Translations under genes and position numbers: made by a program
The notes under the pieces: generated by a model
Told to the model about the DNA's origin: nothing
Seen by the model: the letters and a program-made list of their open reading frames with translations, nothing else
Database searches by the model: none
Assembly (NCBI RefSeq): GCF_003597675.1
Contig: NZ_CP030827.1
Span: 620,001-684,000 of the forward strand
Source of the DNA: Neorhizobium sp. NCHU2750
GTDB lineage: Bacteria; Pseudomonadota; Alphaproteobacteria; Rhizobiales; Rhizobiaceae
DNA: 64,000 nucleotides
Direction: 5' to 3'
Shown: piece by piece, positions 32,267-40,344 of the stretch
How the letters are laid out: the number at the start of each line of letters is the position of its first letter
How positions within the stretch are numbered: the stretch's first letter is position 1

Positions 32267-33165
32267 GCTTTGACGGCAAGGCTTTCGGCGCTGAAATCGT
32301 GGGCGTCGTCAAGGGCTATATCGCCAAGGAAATGGCGACGCTGCTGACAAGACTGGATGCGCTGGAGAAGCGTGTCGAAGCGCTTCCTCCACCGGTCGAT
32401 CTATCGGCCGACCTTGTTGAGCTGAAGACTGCGGTCGGGGCGATCGTTATGCCGCACGCACCGGAATTGCCTGATGTCGGCAAGATGATCGAAGTGGCAA
32501 TTGCGGACTCTGCGTCCGAAGGTCGGATACGCACCATTGTTGAAGAGAGCGTGCGGCGTTATTTTTCCGAGATCCCGAAACCGAAAGACGGCAAGGACGG
32601 CGCTAGCGTGACAGCGGATGATTTGGCGCCGATGATCGCGACCGAGGTTGAGCGGCGCTTTGCAGCTTTCCCGAAGCCTAAAGACGGTAAGGATGGTCTC
32701 GATGTTAGGGAAATGCTTCGAGCCGAAGGCGGTCACCTGATCGCGGTGATGAGCGACGGAACCACGCGCGACCTCGGCGTTTTCGTTGGCAAGGACGGCG
32801 AGCCGGGGAAGCCCGGCAAGGACGGTTTCAACCTCGAAGACTTCGAGGCTGCGGTCATGGATGATGGTCGCACGGTTCTTCTATCTTTCGATCGCGGTGA
32901 CCTTTCCTACAAAGTCGAGCTTGGTTTCGACGTGATGTTGTATCGCGGCGTATTCAAGGACGGCCACGACTATGTGCGGGGCGACACAGTCACATGGGGC
33001 GGCTCGCTCTGGCATTGCGATCAGCCGACTTCGGAAAAGCCGGGCGATGGTTCGAAATCATGGACGCTCTGCGCAAAGAAGGGTCGTGACGGCAAGGATG
33101 GGGAAGTGAAGGAAGCCAGGGCCGTGCAGTCGGTGCGCGTTGGCGTTCCGGCGGAGGGCGTGTGA
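32263..33165 (+). CDS. Virion protein with collagen-like and carbohydrate-binding-like modules
   Basis: A 300-residue protein. An N-terminal coiled coil is followed by PKPKDGKDG repeats (two copies about 110-155) and a GKDGEPGKPGKDG collagen-like run. A C-terminal module (YRGVFKDGHDYVRGDTV...SLWHC) resembles chitin-binding-type modules. It lies between portal and connector genes, so it may decorate the head. The surface-sugar binding is inferred. Confidence 0.65.
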   Translation: MSFDGKAFGAEIVGVVKGYIAKEMATLLTRLDALEKRVEALPPPVDLSADLVELKTAVGAIVMPHAPELPDVGKMIEVAIADSASEGRIRTIVEESVRRYFSEIPKPKDGKDGASVTADDLAPMIATEVERRFAAFPKPKDGKDGLDVREMLRAEGGHLIAVMSDGTTRDLGVFVGKDGEPGKPGKDGFNLEDFEAAVMDDGRTVLLSFDRGDLSYKVELGFDVMLYRGVFKDGHDYVRGDTVTWGGSLWHCDQPTSEKPGDGSKSWTLCAKKGRDGKDGEVKEARAVQSVRVGVPAEGV

Positions 33166-33479
33166 TGGCCCTTGTCAGCGTCGATCAGGTCAACCTCGCG
33201 CTCCGGCTCGATCTTGCGGAGAACGATGCCCGCATTTCCGATGTTGAGCTCAAGATCGGGCAGGCGGAAGACATCATGTATGACTTCCTGAAGAGCCGAG
33301 ATCAGGGGTGGACCTCGGGAAATGTACCTGGTCGCGTCTCTGCCGCGATCATCATGATCGTGCAGTCTTTGTTTGATGAGACAGACACGGCGAAGATGCT
33401 CTCAGATCTGGCAAGTGGAACCGCATCCAACCCGATTGTCGGGCTTCTTTACCGTCTTCGAGATCCGGCGCTTGCATGA
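33165..33479 (+). CDS. Head-tail connector (gp6-like)
   Basis: A 104-residue protein, start ATG at 33165 overlapping the upstream stop by one base. Helical pattern (VDQVNLALRLDLAENDARISDVELKIGQAEDIMYDFL) and position match phage gp6-like head-tail connectors. It should sit under the portal as the first adaptor ring. Confidence 0.78.
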   Translation: MALVSVDQVNLALRLDLAENDARISDVELKIGQAEDIMYDFLKSRDQGWTSGNVPGRVSAAIIMIVQSLFDETDTAKMLSDLASGTASNPIVGLLYRLRDPALA

Positions 33480-33823
33480 TCAACGCAGCGAAACTCAACC
33501 GTCGCGTTGCCTTTGATGCGCCATTGTCAGGTGATGATGGGCATGGTGGCCAGCTTCTGGGCTTTGCGCCCGACGAGGCTGCGACGAGATTATGGGCGAA
33601 TATCCGTTATCTCAGGGGTGGCGAAACCGTGCAGGCAGCGCGGCTTGAAGGCCGGCAGCCGGTTGTTGTCACTCTTCGCGATGCCGCGGCCTCCCGCGCA
33701 ATTGATGCCTCCTGGCGTATGCGTGATGAGAGCGGCACGATTTATAACATCCAGTCCGGCCCGGTCCCGACGGACGACCGGCGGTTTCTGGAATTCACCA
33801 TGGAAAGCGGCGTTGCCACATGA
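33476..33823 (+). CDS. Head closure / head-tail adaptor protein
   Basis: A 115-residue beta-rich protein (LNRRVAFDAPLSGDDGHGG..., RYLRGGETVQAARLEGRQPVVVTLR) of the SPP1 gp16-like head-tail joining family. Follows gp6-like and overlaps it by 4 bases. Confidence 0.82.
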   Translation: MINAAKLNRRVAFDAPLSGDDGHGGQLLGFAPDEAATRLWANIRYLRGGETVQAARLEGRQPVVVTLRDAAASRAIDASWRMRDESGTIYNIQSGPVPTDDRRFLEFTMESGVAT

Positions 33824-34218
33824 GTGTATCCGTCGCGCTTCAGGATCTCGCCCTCTCGCTTCTGCGCAATAGCGGGGAGGTTACGGCCATCGTCGGGGAC
33901 AGGATCGTCGATGGGAATGCCGATCTCGCCTTCCCGAACATCACCCTCGGCCTTTCCGATTTCCAGCCGGATGATGCCGATTGCATAAAGGCCCGTCAGG
34001 AAACTCTTCAGATCGATTGCTGGACGCAGGAGGCTGGCAAGAAGTGGCCCTGCCGCGCGCTTGTCGATGCGGTCAAGGGTGCTTTGCATGACGCGGAAGG
34101 CGAGCTTGCCAGCGGGGCGCTTGTCCAGATCGTCGTCAGCCTCGCCCGCATCATCGACGACCCGGATGGCATCACCATGCACGGGGTCGTTCAAATCACC
34201 GCTTTGATAGAGGAATAG
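33820..34218 (+). CDS. DUF3168 tail completion protein
   Basis: A 132-residue protein with the DUF3168 pattern (ALQDLALSLLRNSGEVTAIVGDRIVDG... PNITLG ... IDCWTQEAGKKWPCRALVDAVKGAL). Such proteins cap the tail for joining to the head. Overlaps the neighbour by 4 bases. Confidence 0.82.
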   Translation: MSVSVALQDLALSLLRNSGEVTAIVGDRIVDGNADLAFPNITLGLSDFQPDDADCIKARQETLQIDCWTQEAGKKWPCRALVDAVKGALHDAEGELASGALVQIVVSLARIIDDPDGITMHGVVQITALIEE

Positions 34219-34220
34219 CC

Positions 34221-34394
34221 ATGGCTCGCGTCACGTTCAAAAAAGACTTCGACTACAAGCCCGTGCATCACACGACGATCGGCTACAAGGCTGGCTGGAC
34301 CGGAACGGTCAGGCGCGAATGCGCCGATGCTGCCGTCGCTGCCGGTGCTGCGGAAGAGATCGACAAGGATGCGCCGAGCACCGAACAGGCCTGA
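34221..34394 (+). CDS. Very small phage protein (57 residues)
   Basis: An ATG at 34221 (GAGGAATAGCC upstream) opens a 57-residue frame: MARVTFKKDFDYKPVHHTTIG, then YKAGWTGTVRRECAD, an Ala/Glu-rich end, stop overlapping the next start. The tight fit between DUF3168 and HK97gp10 genes and a good ribosome site support it. Structural accessory role likely. Confidence 0.65.
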   Translation: MARVTFKKDFDYKPVHHTTIGYKAGWTGTVRRECADAAVAAGAAEEIDKDAPSTEQA

Positions 34395-34858
34395 TGCCTT
34401 CGTCCATACGCAATCTGGAGCGGCTGCAGAAAAAGCTCGATCGCCTGCCGTCTGTCGCCATGGCGCGGATACGGGAGGCGATGGAACAGGCAGCGGGCGA
34501 GATCGTCGCTTTGGCGAAATCTCTTGTCCCGACAGATACCGGGTCTTTGCGAGACAGTATCGGCTGGACCTGGGGGCGGGCGCCACGCGGTGCCATGTCG
34601 CTCGCTTCGGTCCAGATGATCGGCGGTGACCTGACCATCACCATCTATGCAGGCAACGACGAAGCCTATTATGCGCGCTGGATCGAATTCGGCACCAAGG
34701 AACACATTGCCGGCGGCAAGTTCAAGGGGGCGACAATACCGGCGCAGCCTGCGCGTCCCTTCTTCTACGTGAGCTTCAGGGCTCGGCGGAAATCCACCAA
34801 ATCCCGTATTTCGCGCGCCATAACCAAGGCGGCGAAGGAAGTCGCCAGCGGCGGCTGA
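34394..34858 (+). CDS. HK97 gp10-like tail/neck protein
   Basis: A 154-residue protein with the HK97gp10 pattern: IRNLERLQKKLDRLP, AAGEIVALAKSLVPTDTGSLRDSI, RWIEFGTKEHIAG, QPARPFFYVSFRA. Start at 34394 overlaps the upstream stop by one base. Neck/tail completion role. Confidence 0.85.
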   Translation: MPSSIRNLERLQKKLDRLPSVAMARIREAMEQAAGEIVALAKSLVPTDTGSLRDSIGWTWGRAPRGAMSLASVQMIGGDLTITIYAGNDEAYYARWIEFGTKEHIAGGKFKGATIPAQPARPFFYVSFRARRKSTKSRISRAITKAAKEVASGG

Positions 34859-34884
34859 CCATCACCTTGTCATAGGAGAAAATC

Positions 34885-35328
34885 ATGGCAACTCCAGTCA
34901 CTGCCCGCTTTGGGAGATACAGTATTCTCCTGGGGAATACTGCTGATCCAATTGTCTACTCCGCCCCTTGTGGGCTGACGTCGAAAACTCTCACTCTGGG
35001 AAAGTCGCTTTCTGAGGTCAGTATTCCAGACTGCGACGATCCTGATGCTCCTATTGTCTTGGGGCGCGATGTCGAAAATATCACGGCGTCCATTTCCGGC
35101 GAAGGTGTGCTTGCTGCGTCGGCCGTGCCAACTTGGCTTGATGCCTACGAAAGCACCGAGTCGGTCCCCGTCAAGATCGAGATCGAGTTTTCGACTGGCA
35201 CTGTCACGTGGACAACTCGGATGCACATAGAGTCTCTCGAGATTGGTGCGGAGGTTGGCGGACGTGTGCAGATCACCGTCTCCATGCAGTCTGACGGCGA
35301 GATGGTGCGTACGGATACGTTCGCCTGA
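34885..35328 (+). CDS. Major tail (tube) protein
   Basis: A 147-residue beta-rich protein (FGRYSILLGN, PDAPIVLGRDVENITASISGEG, WTTRMHIESLEIGAEVGGRVQITVSMQSDG). Position, size and order before the chaperone pair fit the siphophage major tail protein. Own ribosome site AGGAG 7 bases upstream. Confidence 0.8.
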   Translation: MATPVTARFGRYSILLGNTADPIVYSAPCGLTSKTLTLGKSLSEVSIPDCDDPDAPIVLGRDVENITASISGEGVLAASAVPTWLDAYESTESVPVKIEIEFSTGTVTWTTRMHIESLEIGAEVGGRVQITVSMQSDGEMVRTDTFA

Positions 35329-35681
35329 TGCGCAACGCCAGGATTGAACTTGATTGGGCGGACGGTACATTTTCGTTCCGCCTGGGGTGGGGTGAACTTG
35401 CCGAGCTGCAGGAAAAGACTGATGCGGGGCCATATGTGGTGCTGCACCGCCTGCATTCGCAGCAATGGCGGATCGAGGACATTTCGAGTGTCATCCGCCT
35501 CGGTCTGATTGGCGGCGGAATGTCGCCAGTAGACGCGCTGCACAAGGTTCGTACCTATGTCGAGGACCGGCCGCCGCTGGAAAGCCACCCCTATGCTGTC
35601 GCCATTCTTTCGGCCGGTCTTCTCGGCGCGGAGGACGAGCCAGTGGGGGAGCTGGAAGCGCCGACTCCCGAAGCCCAGTAG
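35328..35681 (+). CDS. Tail assembly chaperone, frame G (GTA gp11-like)
   Basis: A 117-residue protein of the phage/GTA tail assembly chaperone type (RIELDWADGTFSFRLGWGELAELQEKT). It ends in a low-complexity tail (GELEAPTPEAQ). The next open frame, in the -1 register, encodes a second conserved chaperone part without its own start codon, so a -1 frameshift in this gene is likely. Confidence 0.82.
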   Translation: MRNARIELDWADGTFSFRLGWGELAELQEKTDAGPYVVLHRLHSQQWRIEDISSVIRLGLIGGGMSPVDALHKVRTYVEDRPPLESHPYAVAILSAGLLGAEDEPVGELEAPTPEAQ

Positions 35682-35896
35682 ATGATCTGCCGAATAGCAA
35701 GATCCGGTTTGCTTCGATTTATGGCGTTGGCGCTGCGATGGGATTCACACCACAAGACGTAAATGCAATGTCCATGTGGCAGTTTATGGCTGCCCTTGAC
35801 GGATACGTGAGGGCCAACACCGCAGATGACGGAAAGATGTCCTCGGCTGAAGCGGATGACCTGTGGAAGTGGATGCAGGAAAAGGGCGGCGGTTGA
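35648..35896 (+). CDS. -1 frameshift extension of tail assembly chaperone (T part)
   Basis: Read in the -1 frame, this stretch encodes GGAGSADSRSPVDDLPNSK, then RFASIYGVGAAMGFTPQDVNAMSMWQFMAALDGY, a typical tail chaperone segment. No ATG, GTG or TTG precedes the conserved part in this frame. A G-run (GTGGGGGAG, 35643-35651) near the end of the G frame offers a slip site. The fusion would be about 189 residues. The slip position is inferred. Confidence 0.6.
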   Translation, partial: GAGSADSRSPVDDLPNSKIRFASIYGVGAAMGFTPQDVNAMSMWQFMAALDGYVRANTADDGKMSSAEADDLWKWMQEKGGG

Positions 35897-36214
35897 TTAT
35901 TGAAAGTATGACTCCGGTAAACAAGTCACGGAGCCATATCCAGCCTTCTCGTTGTGCACACCAAGAGCTTCAGAGACAGCGATAAGTTCTTTTTTCCGAA
36001 TGTCGCAGTCTGCTTTTGATAGGCCCCGCGCTGTTTCCTGCTCTGTATTGCCTATGGCGTGAATCAGTCTGTAAGTCTCCGTTACTGGCTGACGGGTCGC
36101 GGCTGTTTCGCTACTCGGCGGAATTTTGCTCACAAGAGCCATCCCGCCAAAAATCCCAACAATAGCCAGCGCCACCCGGCCAAACCCTGGCTTTGCGCCC
36201 GCTTTCTTTGCCAC
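35897..36214 (-). CDS. Reverse-strand membrane-anchored small protein (moron-like)
   Basis: A 105-residue protein with GTG start at 36214 and GAGGATAGGC upstream. A hydrophobic segment (GFGRVALAIVGIFGGMALV) follows a basic start, then a periplasmic part with two cysteines (ADCDIRK and VTCLPES). It sits on the opposite strand between the tail chaperone and tape measure genes, a classic moron position. Superinfection exclusion or envelope modification is possible; not shown. Confidence 0.6.
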   Translation of the reverse strand: MAKKAGAKPGFGRVALAIVGIFGGMALVSKIPPSSETAATRQPVTETYRLIHAIGNTEQETARGLSKADCDIRKKELIAVSEALGVHNEKAGYGSVTCLPESYFQ

Positions 36215-36263
36215 GCCTATCCTCGCTCCATCATGATGGTCACTTTTTATCAGGAAGCCAATA

Positions 36264-38639
36264 ATGGCCGCAACTGACCTTGAGCGTCTGGTTGTACAGC
36301 TGTCGGCTGATATTACCAAATTTGACAGGGCGCTTTCGCGTGCGCAGGGGATTTCCAACCAGCGCGCTCGCCAGATCGAGACGCGCTTCTCCCGGATGAG
36401 CAAGGCTATCAATTCCGGCATCTCGTCGGCGGCTGTGGGCTTGGGAAAGGGGTTTGCGCTAATCGGCGGCGCCCAGGGGCTGAAAACCCTGACGGATAGC
36501 GCGACCCGCATCGACAATGCGCTCAAGGTGGCGGGCCTTTCGGGCGAAGATCTGGAGAAGGTTTATCAGAAGCTTTTCGCGGACGCGACGAAGAACGCTG
36601 CGCCAATCGAGACTTTGGTTGGGCTCTACGGGAGATTGTCTCTCGTTCAGGGCGAGCTTGGTATATCCTCAGACCAGATCGTCGGGTTCACCAATAACAT
36701 CGCCCTTGCGCTTCGTGTCGGTGGATCTTCTGCCGAAGAAGCATCCGGTGCATTGCTGCAGCTTAGCCAGGCGCTCGGCAGTGGAACTGTTCACGCGGAG
36801 GAATTCAATTCCATCGTCGAAGGTGCTCCGACCATCCTTCAGGCCGCAGCGGCAGGCATCAAGCAGGCAGAGGGGTCGGTCGCGAAACTGCGCCAGATCA
36901 TGCTTGCCGGCAAACTGTCATCCAAGGCATTGTTCGATGGCTTCCAGGCGGGCGCTCCGATTTTGGAGCAAAAAGTTGCTGGCGCGGTCCTGACGATTGA
37001 CCAGAGACTGACCAATCTGCAGACATCGCTGATCAATGCTGCTCGTGAGTTCAACAATTCGTCGGGTGCAGCCAACACCTTTGGGTCGGCCATCGATAAT
37101 ATGGCGACCTTCATCAATTCCGTTGATATGGACGGGTTGGCGCAGGAAATCGGCAGCATCATCAATGCCCTTAATCAGGGATCGGCTGCAGCGCAAAATC
37201 TTGCCAACTGGATTGGTAAACTGTCCGGCCTGCAGAATGTCGGGCAGAGCGTCATAAATGCATTCGACACCGATGGCGACGGTAAGATATCTGCCTTCGG
37301 CGGTGCGCTGACGATTGAATCGACGGTGAGCGCATCTGAAAAGCTCGCGTCGATTTCCCAGAAGCGTCTCGATCTCGAAAAGGAAATCACCGATCTCCAG
37401 TCGCAGCCGGAACGGCGGGCGCGGGCCAATGGGTCTCTGCTCGACAGCAAGAAAGCGCAGCTTGCGGCATTGCAGAGCCAGGCAGACAAGGTTGCTGGCA
37501 ATGCGATACAGGACACGCTCAACAACACAAAAATCGAATATCCGACTGCTGCGCCGAACCTCGGGGTAAGCCCCTCGGCCACGGCTGCCAAGCCTGGCAC
37601 TTCGGCGAAGTTCACGCCGATTGACATCAGCGATCCGAAGTACAAGCCGGTTTCGACCGGGTCTGGCGGTGGCGGTCGTAAAGGCCGGGGTGGCAAGAGT
37701 GATGATCTTCAGCGCGAGGTCGCGCAGATCAAGGAGCGAACGGACGCGCTGAACGCCGAAACAGACGCTCAGTCCAAGATCAATCCTCTGCTGAACGACT
37801 ATGGCTATGCTGCCGAATATGCCCGCACCCGCCAGGAGCTGCTGACCGCTGCGCAAAAGGCCGGCACGACGATCACGCCTGAACTTCAGGCGAAAATCGA
37901 TCAGCTGGCCGCGTCCTATGCCAACGCCTCCGCAAAGTCGGAGATGCTGGCCGATAAAAACGAGCAGCTTAAGCAGACCAAGGACGATGTGAAATCCTTC
38001 CTCGGCGAAATCCGCCAGGGCCTGACCAATGGCGAGGACTTCTGGAAGTCCTTCGGCGATGCCGGTCTTTCCGTGCTCGACAAGATCATCTCGAAGATCG
38101 AGGACCAACTGGCGAGCGCCATTGTCGGCGCCTTCTCTGGTGGGGGTGGTGGCAGCAAGGGTGGGCTGTTCGGTGGCCTGCTCTCGATCTTCGGCCTGAA
38201 GGATGGCGGCGTCGTCAAGGCTGCGACCGGCGGCAAGGTAAGTGGTCCTGGAACGGGACGCAGCGATAGTATCCCGGCCATGCTGTCCGATGGCGAATAT
38301 GTGGTGAACGCGGCTGCGACCAAAAAGCATGCGGCGCTGCTGCAGGCCATCAATTCCGGCAAGGCGATCAAACTTGCTAATGGGGGCGCGGCGAACGGCC
38401 TGTCCCTGCCCAACATCAAGCGCGCCTCGGGCGGCTCTTCGTCGCCTTCGCCGATGGACGTTCGGGTGACAGTCGAGGATGACAAGTTTCAGGCCTATGT
38501 CACGAAGCGCAGCAACGAGGCTGTCTCGTCGGCGTCGCCTGGCATCGTCAGCAAGTCGGTTAGCTACGCCAACACCACCGCTCCCTCCGCTGTCTCGCAG
38601 GCGCAGGATAAGCAGGTGCGCAACTGGAGGCAGAAGTGA
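36264..38639 (+). CDS. Tape measure protein
   Basis: A 791-residue protein, start after CAGGAAG. An N-terminal RDLERLVVQLSADI-like segment, a tape-measure domain (SATRIDNALKVAGLSGEDL...GTVHAEEFNSIVEGAPTIL), long coiled coils and a Gly-rich part (FSGGGGGSKGGLFGGLLSIFG) are typical. It sets tail length and may help DNA entry. An EF-hand-like DTDGDGKIS lies near residue 334. Confidence 0.92.
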   Translation: MAATDLERLVVQLSADITKFDRALSRAQGISNQRARQIETRFSRMSKAINSGISSAAVGLGKGFALIGGAQGLKTLTDSATRIDNALKVAGLSGEDLEKVYQKLFADATKNAAPIETLVGLYGRLSLVQGELGISSDQIVGFTNNIALALRVGGSSAEEASGALLQLSQALGSGTVHAEEFNSIVEGAPTILQAAAAGIKQAEGSVAKLRQIMLAGKLSSKALFDGFQAGAPILEQKVAGAVLTIDQRLTNLQTSLINAAREFNNSSGAANTFGSAIDNMATFINSVDMDGLAQEIGSIINALNQGSAAAQNLANWIGKLSGLQNVGQSVINAFDTDGDGKISAFGGALTIESTVSASEKLASISQKRLDLEKEITDLQSQPERRARANGSLLDSKKAQLAALQSQADKVAGNAIQDTLNNTKIEYPTAAPNLGVSPSATAAKPGTSAKFTPIDISDPKYKPVSTGSGGGGRKGRGGKSDDLQREVAQIKERTDALNAETDAQSKINPLLNDYGYAAEYARTRQELLTAAQKAGTTITPELQAKIDQLAASYANASAKSEMLADKNEQLKQTKDDVKSFLGEIRQGLTNGEDFWKSFGDAGLSVLDKIISKIEDQLASAIVGAFSGGGGGSKGGLFGGLLSIFGLKDGGVVKAATGGKVSGPGTGRSDSIPAMLSDGEYVVNAAATKKHAALLQAINSGKAIKLANGGAANGLSLPNIKRASGGSSSPSPMDVRVTVEDDKFQAYVTKRSNEAVSSASPGIVSKSVSYANTTAPSAVSQAQDKQVRNWRQK

Positions 38640-39358
38640 CGATCATTCCTGTTTGGCCGGTCGGCGTCCTCAGGCCGCAATCCTCAAGCGTGAACCCGGT
38701 GCCCTTTTCGCGCGGCAACACGACATTGGGCGGCCAGCACGTTTCGACCAATACGGATGCCGGTTTCTGGTCGATCAAGCTGGAGAACATTCCGCTCCGC
38801 AACCGAGACCGGGATCAGTGGCGCTGCTGGAATGCTATCCGCTCCATCCTAAAGGGCACTCCGGGGCGTATCGCCGTCCCGGCAATGTCCTCCCATTCCG
38901 CGCCCTATGTCAGCGGAAAATGGGAAGCCTCGCCGGAGGTGCCGCACGACGATGACACGCTGTTCGATGACGATACACCCTATGTTCAGGGCGCCATATC
39001 GGTCGTGTCAGTCGGCGTGACGGACATCAATGCTGGCACGATGAAGATGCGCATTATCAACGGCTATGACGATCTCTCTGGCGTGCGTTTTTCCTATGAA
39101 CACGCACTTTATGAAACAGGCCGTATCTTGAGCGAGGAGGACGGTGTCTGGGAGGTGGAGATCACGCCGCCTGTTCGCGCCGTCATTCCGGCTGGCGCGG
39201 ATCTCGAATTTGACGAACCGACTTGCCTTTGCTGCCTTGAAGTGGACAGTGGGATGGATCTCGCCAACGCACTTGTCGGCAAGTCAGTGCTGGCGACGGT
39301 CAATTTCATCGAAGACACCGACTACTGGAACCGGCTCGCGCTCGGGCTGGAGGTCTGA
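38636..39358 (+). CDS. Distal tail protein, unknown subfamily
   Basis: A 240-residue, beta-rich protein with GTG start at 38636 overlapping the tape measure stop. Segments such as FWSIKLENIPLRNRDRDQWRCW and VEITPPVRAVIPAGADLEF point to a distal tail/hub role by position. No specific family recognised. Confidence 0.6.
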   Translation: MTIIPVWPVGVLRPQSSSVNPVPFSRGNTTLGGQHVSTNTDAGFWSIKLENIPLRNRDRDQWRCWNAIRSILKGTPGRIAVPAMSSHSAPYVSGKWEASPEVPHDDDTLFDDDTPYVQGAISVVSVGVTDINAGTMKMRIINGYDDLSGVRFSYEHALYETGRILSEEDGVWEVEITPPVRAVIPAGADLEFDEPTCLCCLEVDSGMDLANALVGKSVLATVNFIEDTDYWNRLALGLEV

Positions 39359-39937
39359 GTGGCATCCGGCCGCGCACTGCGCATCCTGCTGGATTTCTAT
39401 CTGCCGGCGGGAACGATAAGGGTATGGGACGGCTCCGGCGGTCCCTTCATCGATCCTGACGGAAACGTCTATCGGGCCTGCCAGCTTGCCGACGGTGCCT
39501 TGCAGTCGATCCAGACGGCAATGAACTCGGAGGCCTATTCGCTCAGCCTGTCGCTGATCGGCGTCGACGAGACGATGGCCAACAAGGCCTGGGAGGATGA
39601 CGAAAACGAGACGGTCATCGGATCGAAGGTCGTCATCAAGATCCAGTACCTGACTGATCGAGGCCAGCCGATCGGTGATCCAGATGTGAAATTCACCGGC
39701 CGGATCAACGATCTGTCCTTTTCCGACGAAGCCAGCGACGACGGGATCAAGTCGACCATAACTGTCGACATTGCCAACCGGTTCACGCTTTTGACCCTGA
39801 CAAGCGGCGTGGTCCTGTCTGATGTCGACCAGCGGGCCCGGTCGAAAAAGCTGAACCCGACGCAGACGGCCGATGATCGCTTCTGTGAACGTGTACCGAT
39901 CATGCGCGATAAGACTGTCAAATGGCCGAAGTGGTGA
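39359..39937 (+). CDS. Tail hub-like protein
   Basis: A 192-residue protein starting with GTG at 39359, directly after the upstream stop. Beta-rich (LRILLDFYLPAGTIRVWDGSGG, ITVDIANRFTLLTLTSG) and similar in feel to DUF2163-type tail proteins placed before the peptidase-like gene. Baseplate/hub role inferred from order. Confidence 0.6.
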   Translation: MASGRALRILLDFYLPAGTIRVWDGSGGPFIDPDGNVYRACQLADGALQSIQTAMNSEAYSLSLSLIGVDETMANKAWEDDENETVIGSKVVIKIQYLTDRGQPIGDPDVKFTGRINDLSFSDEASDDGIKSTITVDIANRFTLLTLTSGVVLSDVDQRARSKKLNPTQTADDRFCERVPIMRDKTVKWPKW

Positions 39938-40344
39938 AGGCTTGTGGCGGCGATGCCCTATCTGCCTTTCTCGCCCATAACGCCAGCCAGCCCTGGTCCC
40001 CTGGATCTGAGATTGATTGCTGTCTGGTGTTGGCGGAGTGGGCAATCTGGCTCGGTCATCCTGACCCGGCCGCCTGGCTGCGGGGAACATATGAACAGGG
40101 GCAGGGTCAGATAGACGCACTGATCACGGGCGGCGGCGCCGTCGCGTTGGTCGAGCGCTGCGCCATGTCGATCGGCGGCGTGCCGGTCGATTGCCCTCGG
40201 CGCGGCGATATCGGTGTCGTTGGAAGCTCGAAGCTCATTACCCGCCAGTTCGGCGTCATCCATGATGGCAATGGCTGGCTGACACGGACACGGGATGGAT
40301 TCGTCCCTGTGACGGCAAAAACCCTTTCGGCTTGGAAAATCTAA
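39922..40344 (+). CDS. DUF6950 (NlpC/P60-like) tail protein
   Basis: A 140-residue protein. IDCCLVLAEWAIWLGHPDPAAWLRGTYEQG with the central Cys pair and DCPRRGDIGVVG fit the DUF6950/NlpC-P60-like group often placed just before the tail tip gene. It may act as a tail-associated peptidase during entry. Overlaps the upstream gene by 16 bases. Confidence 0.7.
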   Translation: MAEVVKACGGDALSAFLAHNASQPWSPGSEIDCCLVLAEWAIWLGHPDPAAWLRGTYEQGQGQIDALITGGGAVALVERCAMSIGGVPVDCPRRGDIGVVGSSKLITRQFGVIHDGNGWLTRTRDGFVPVTAKTLSAWKI

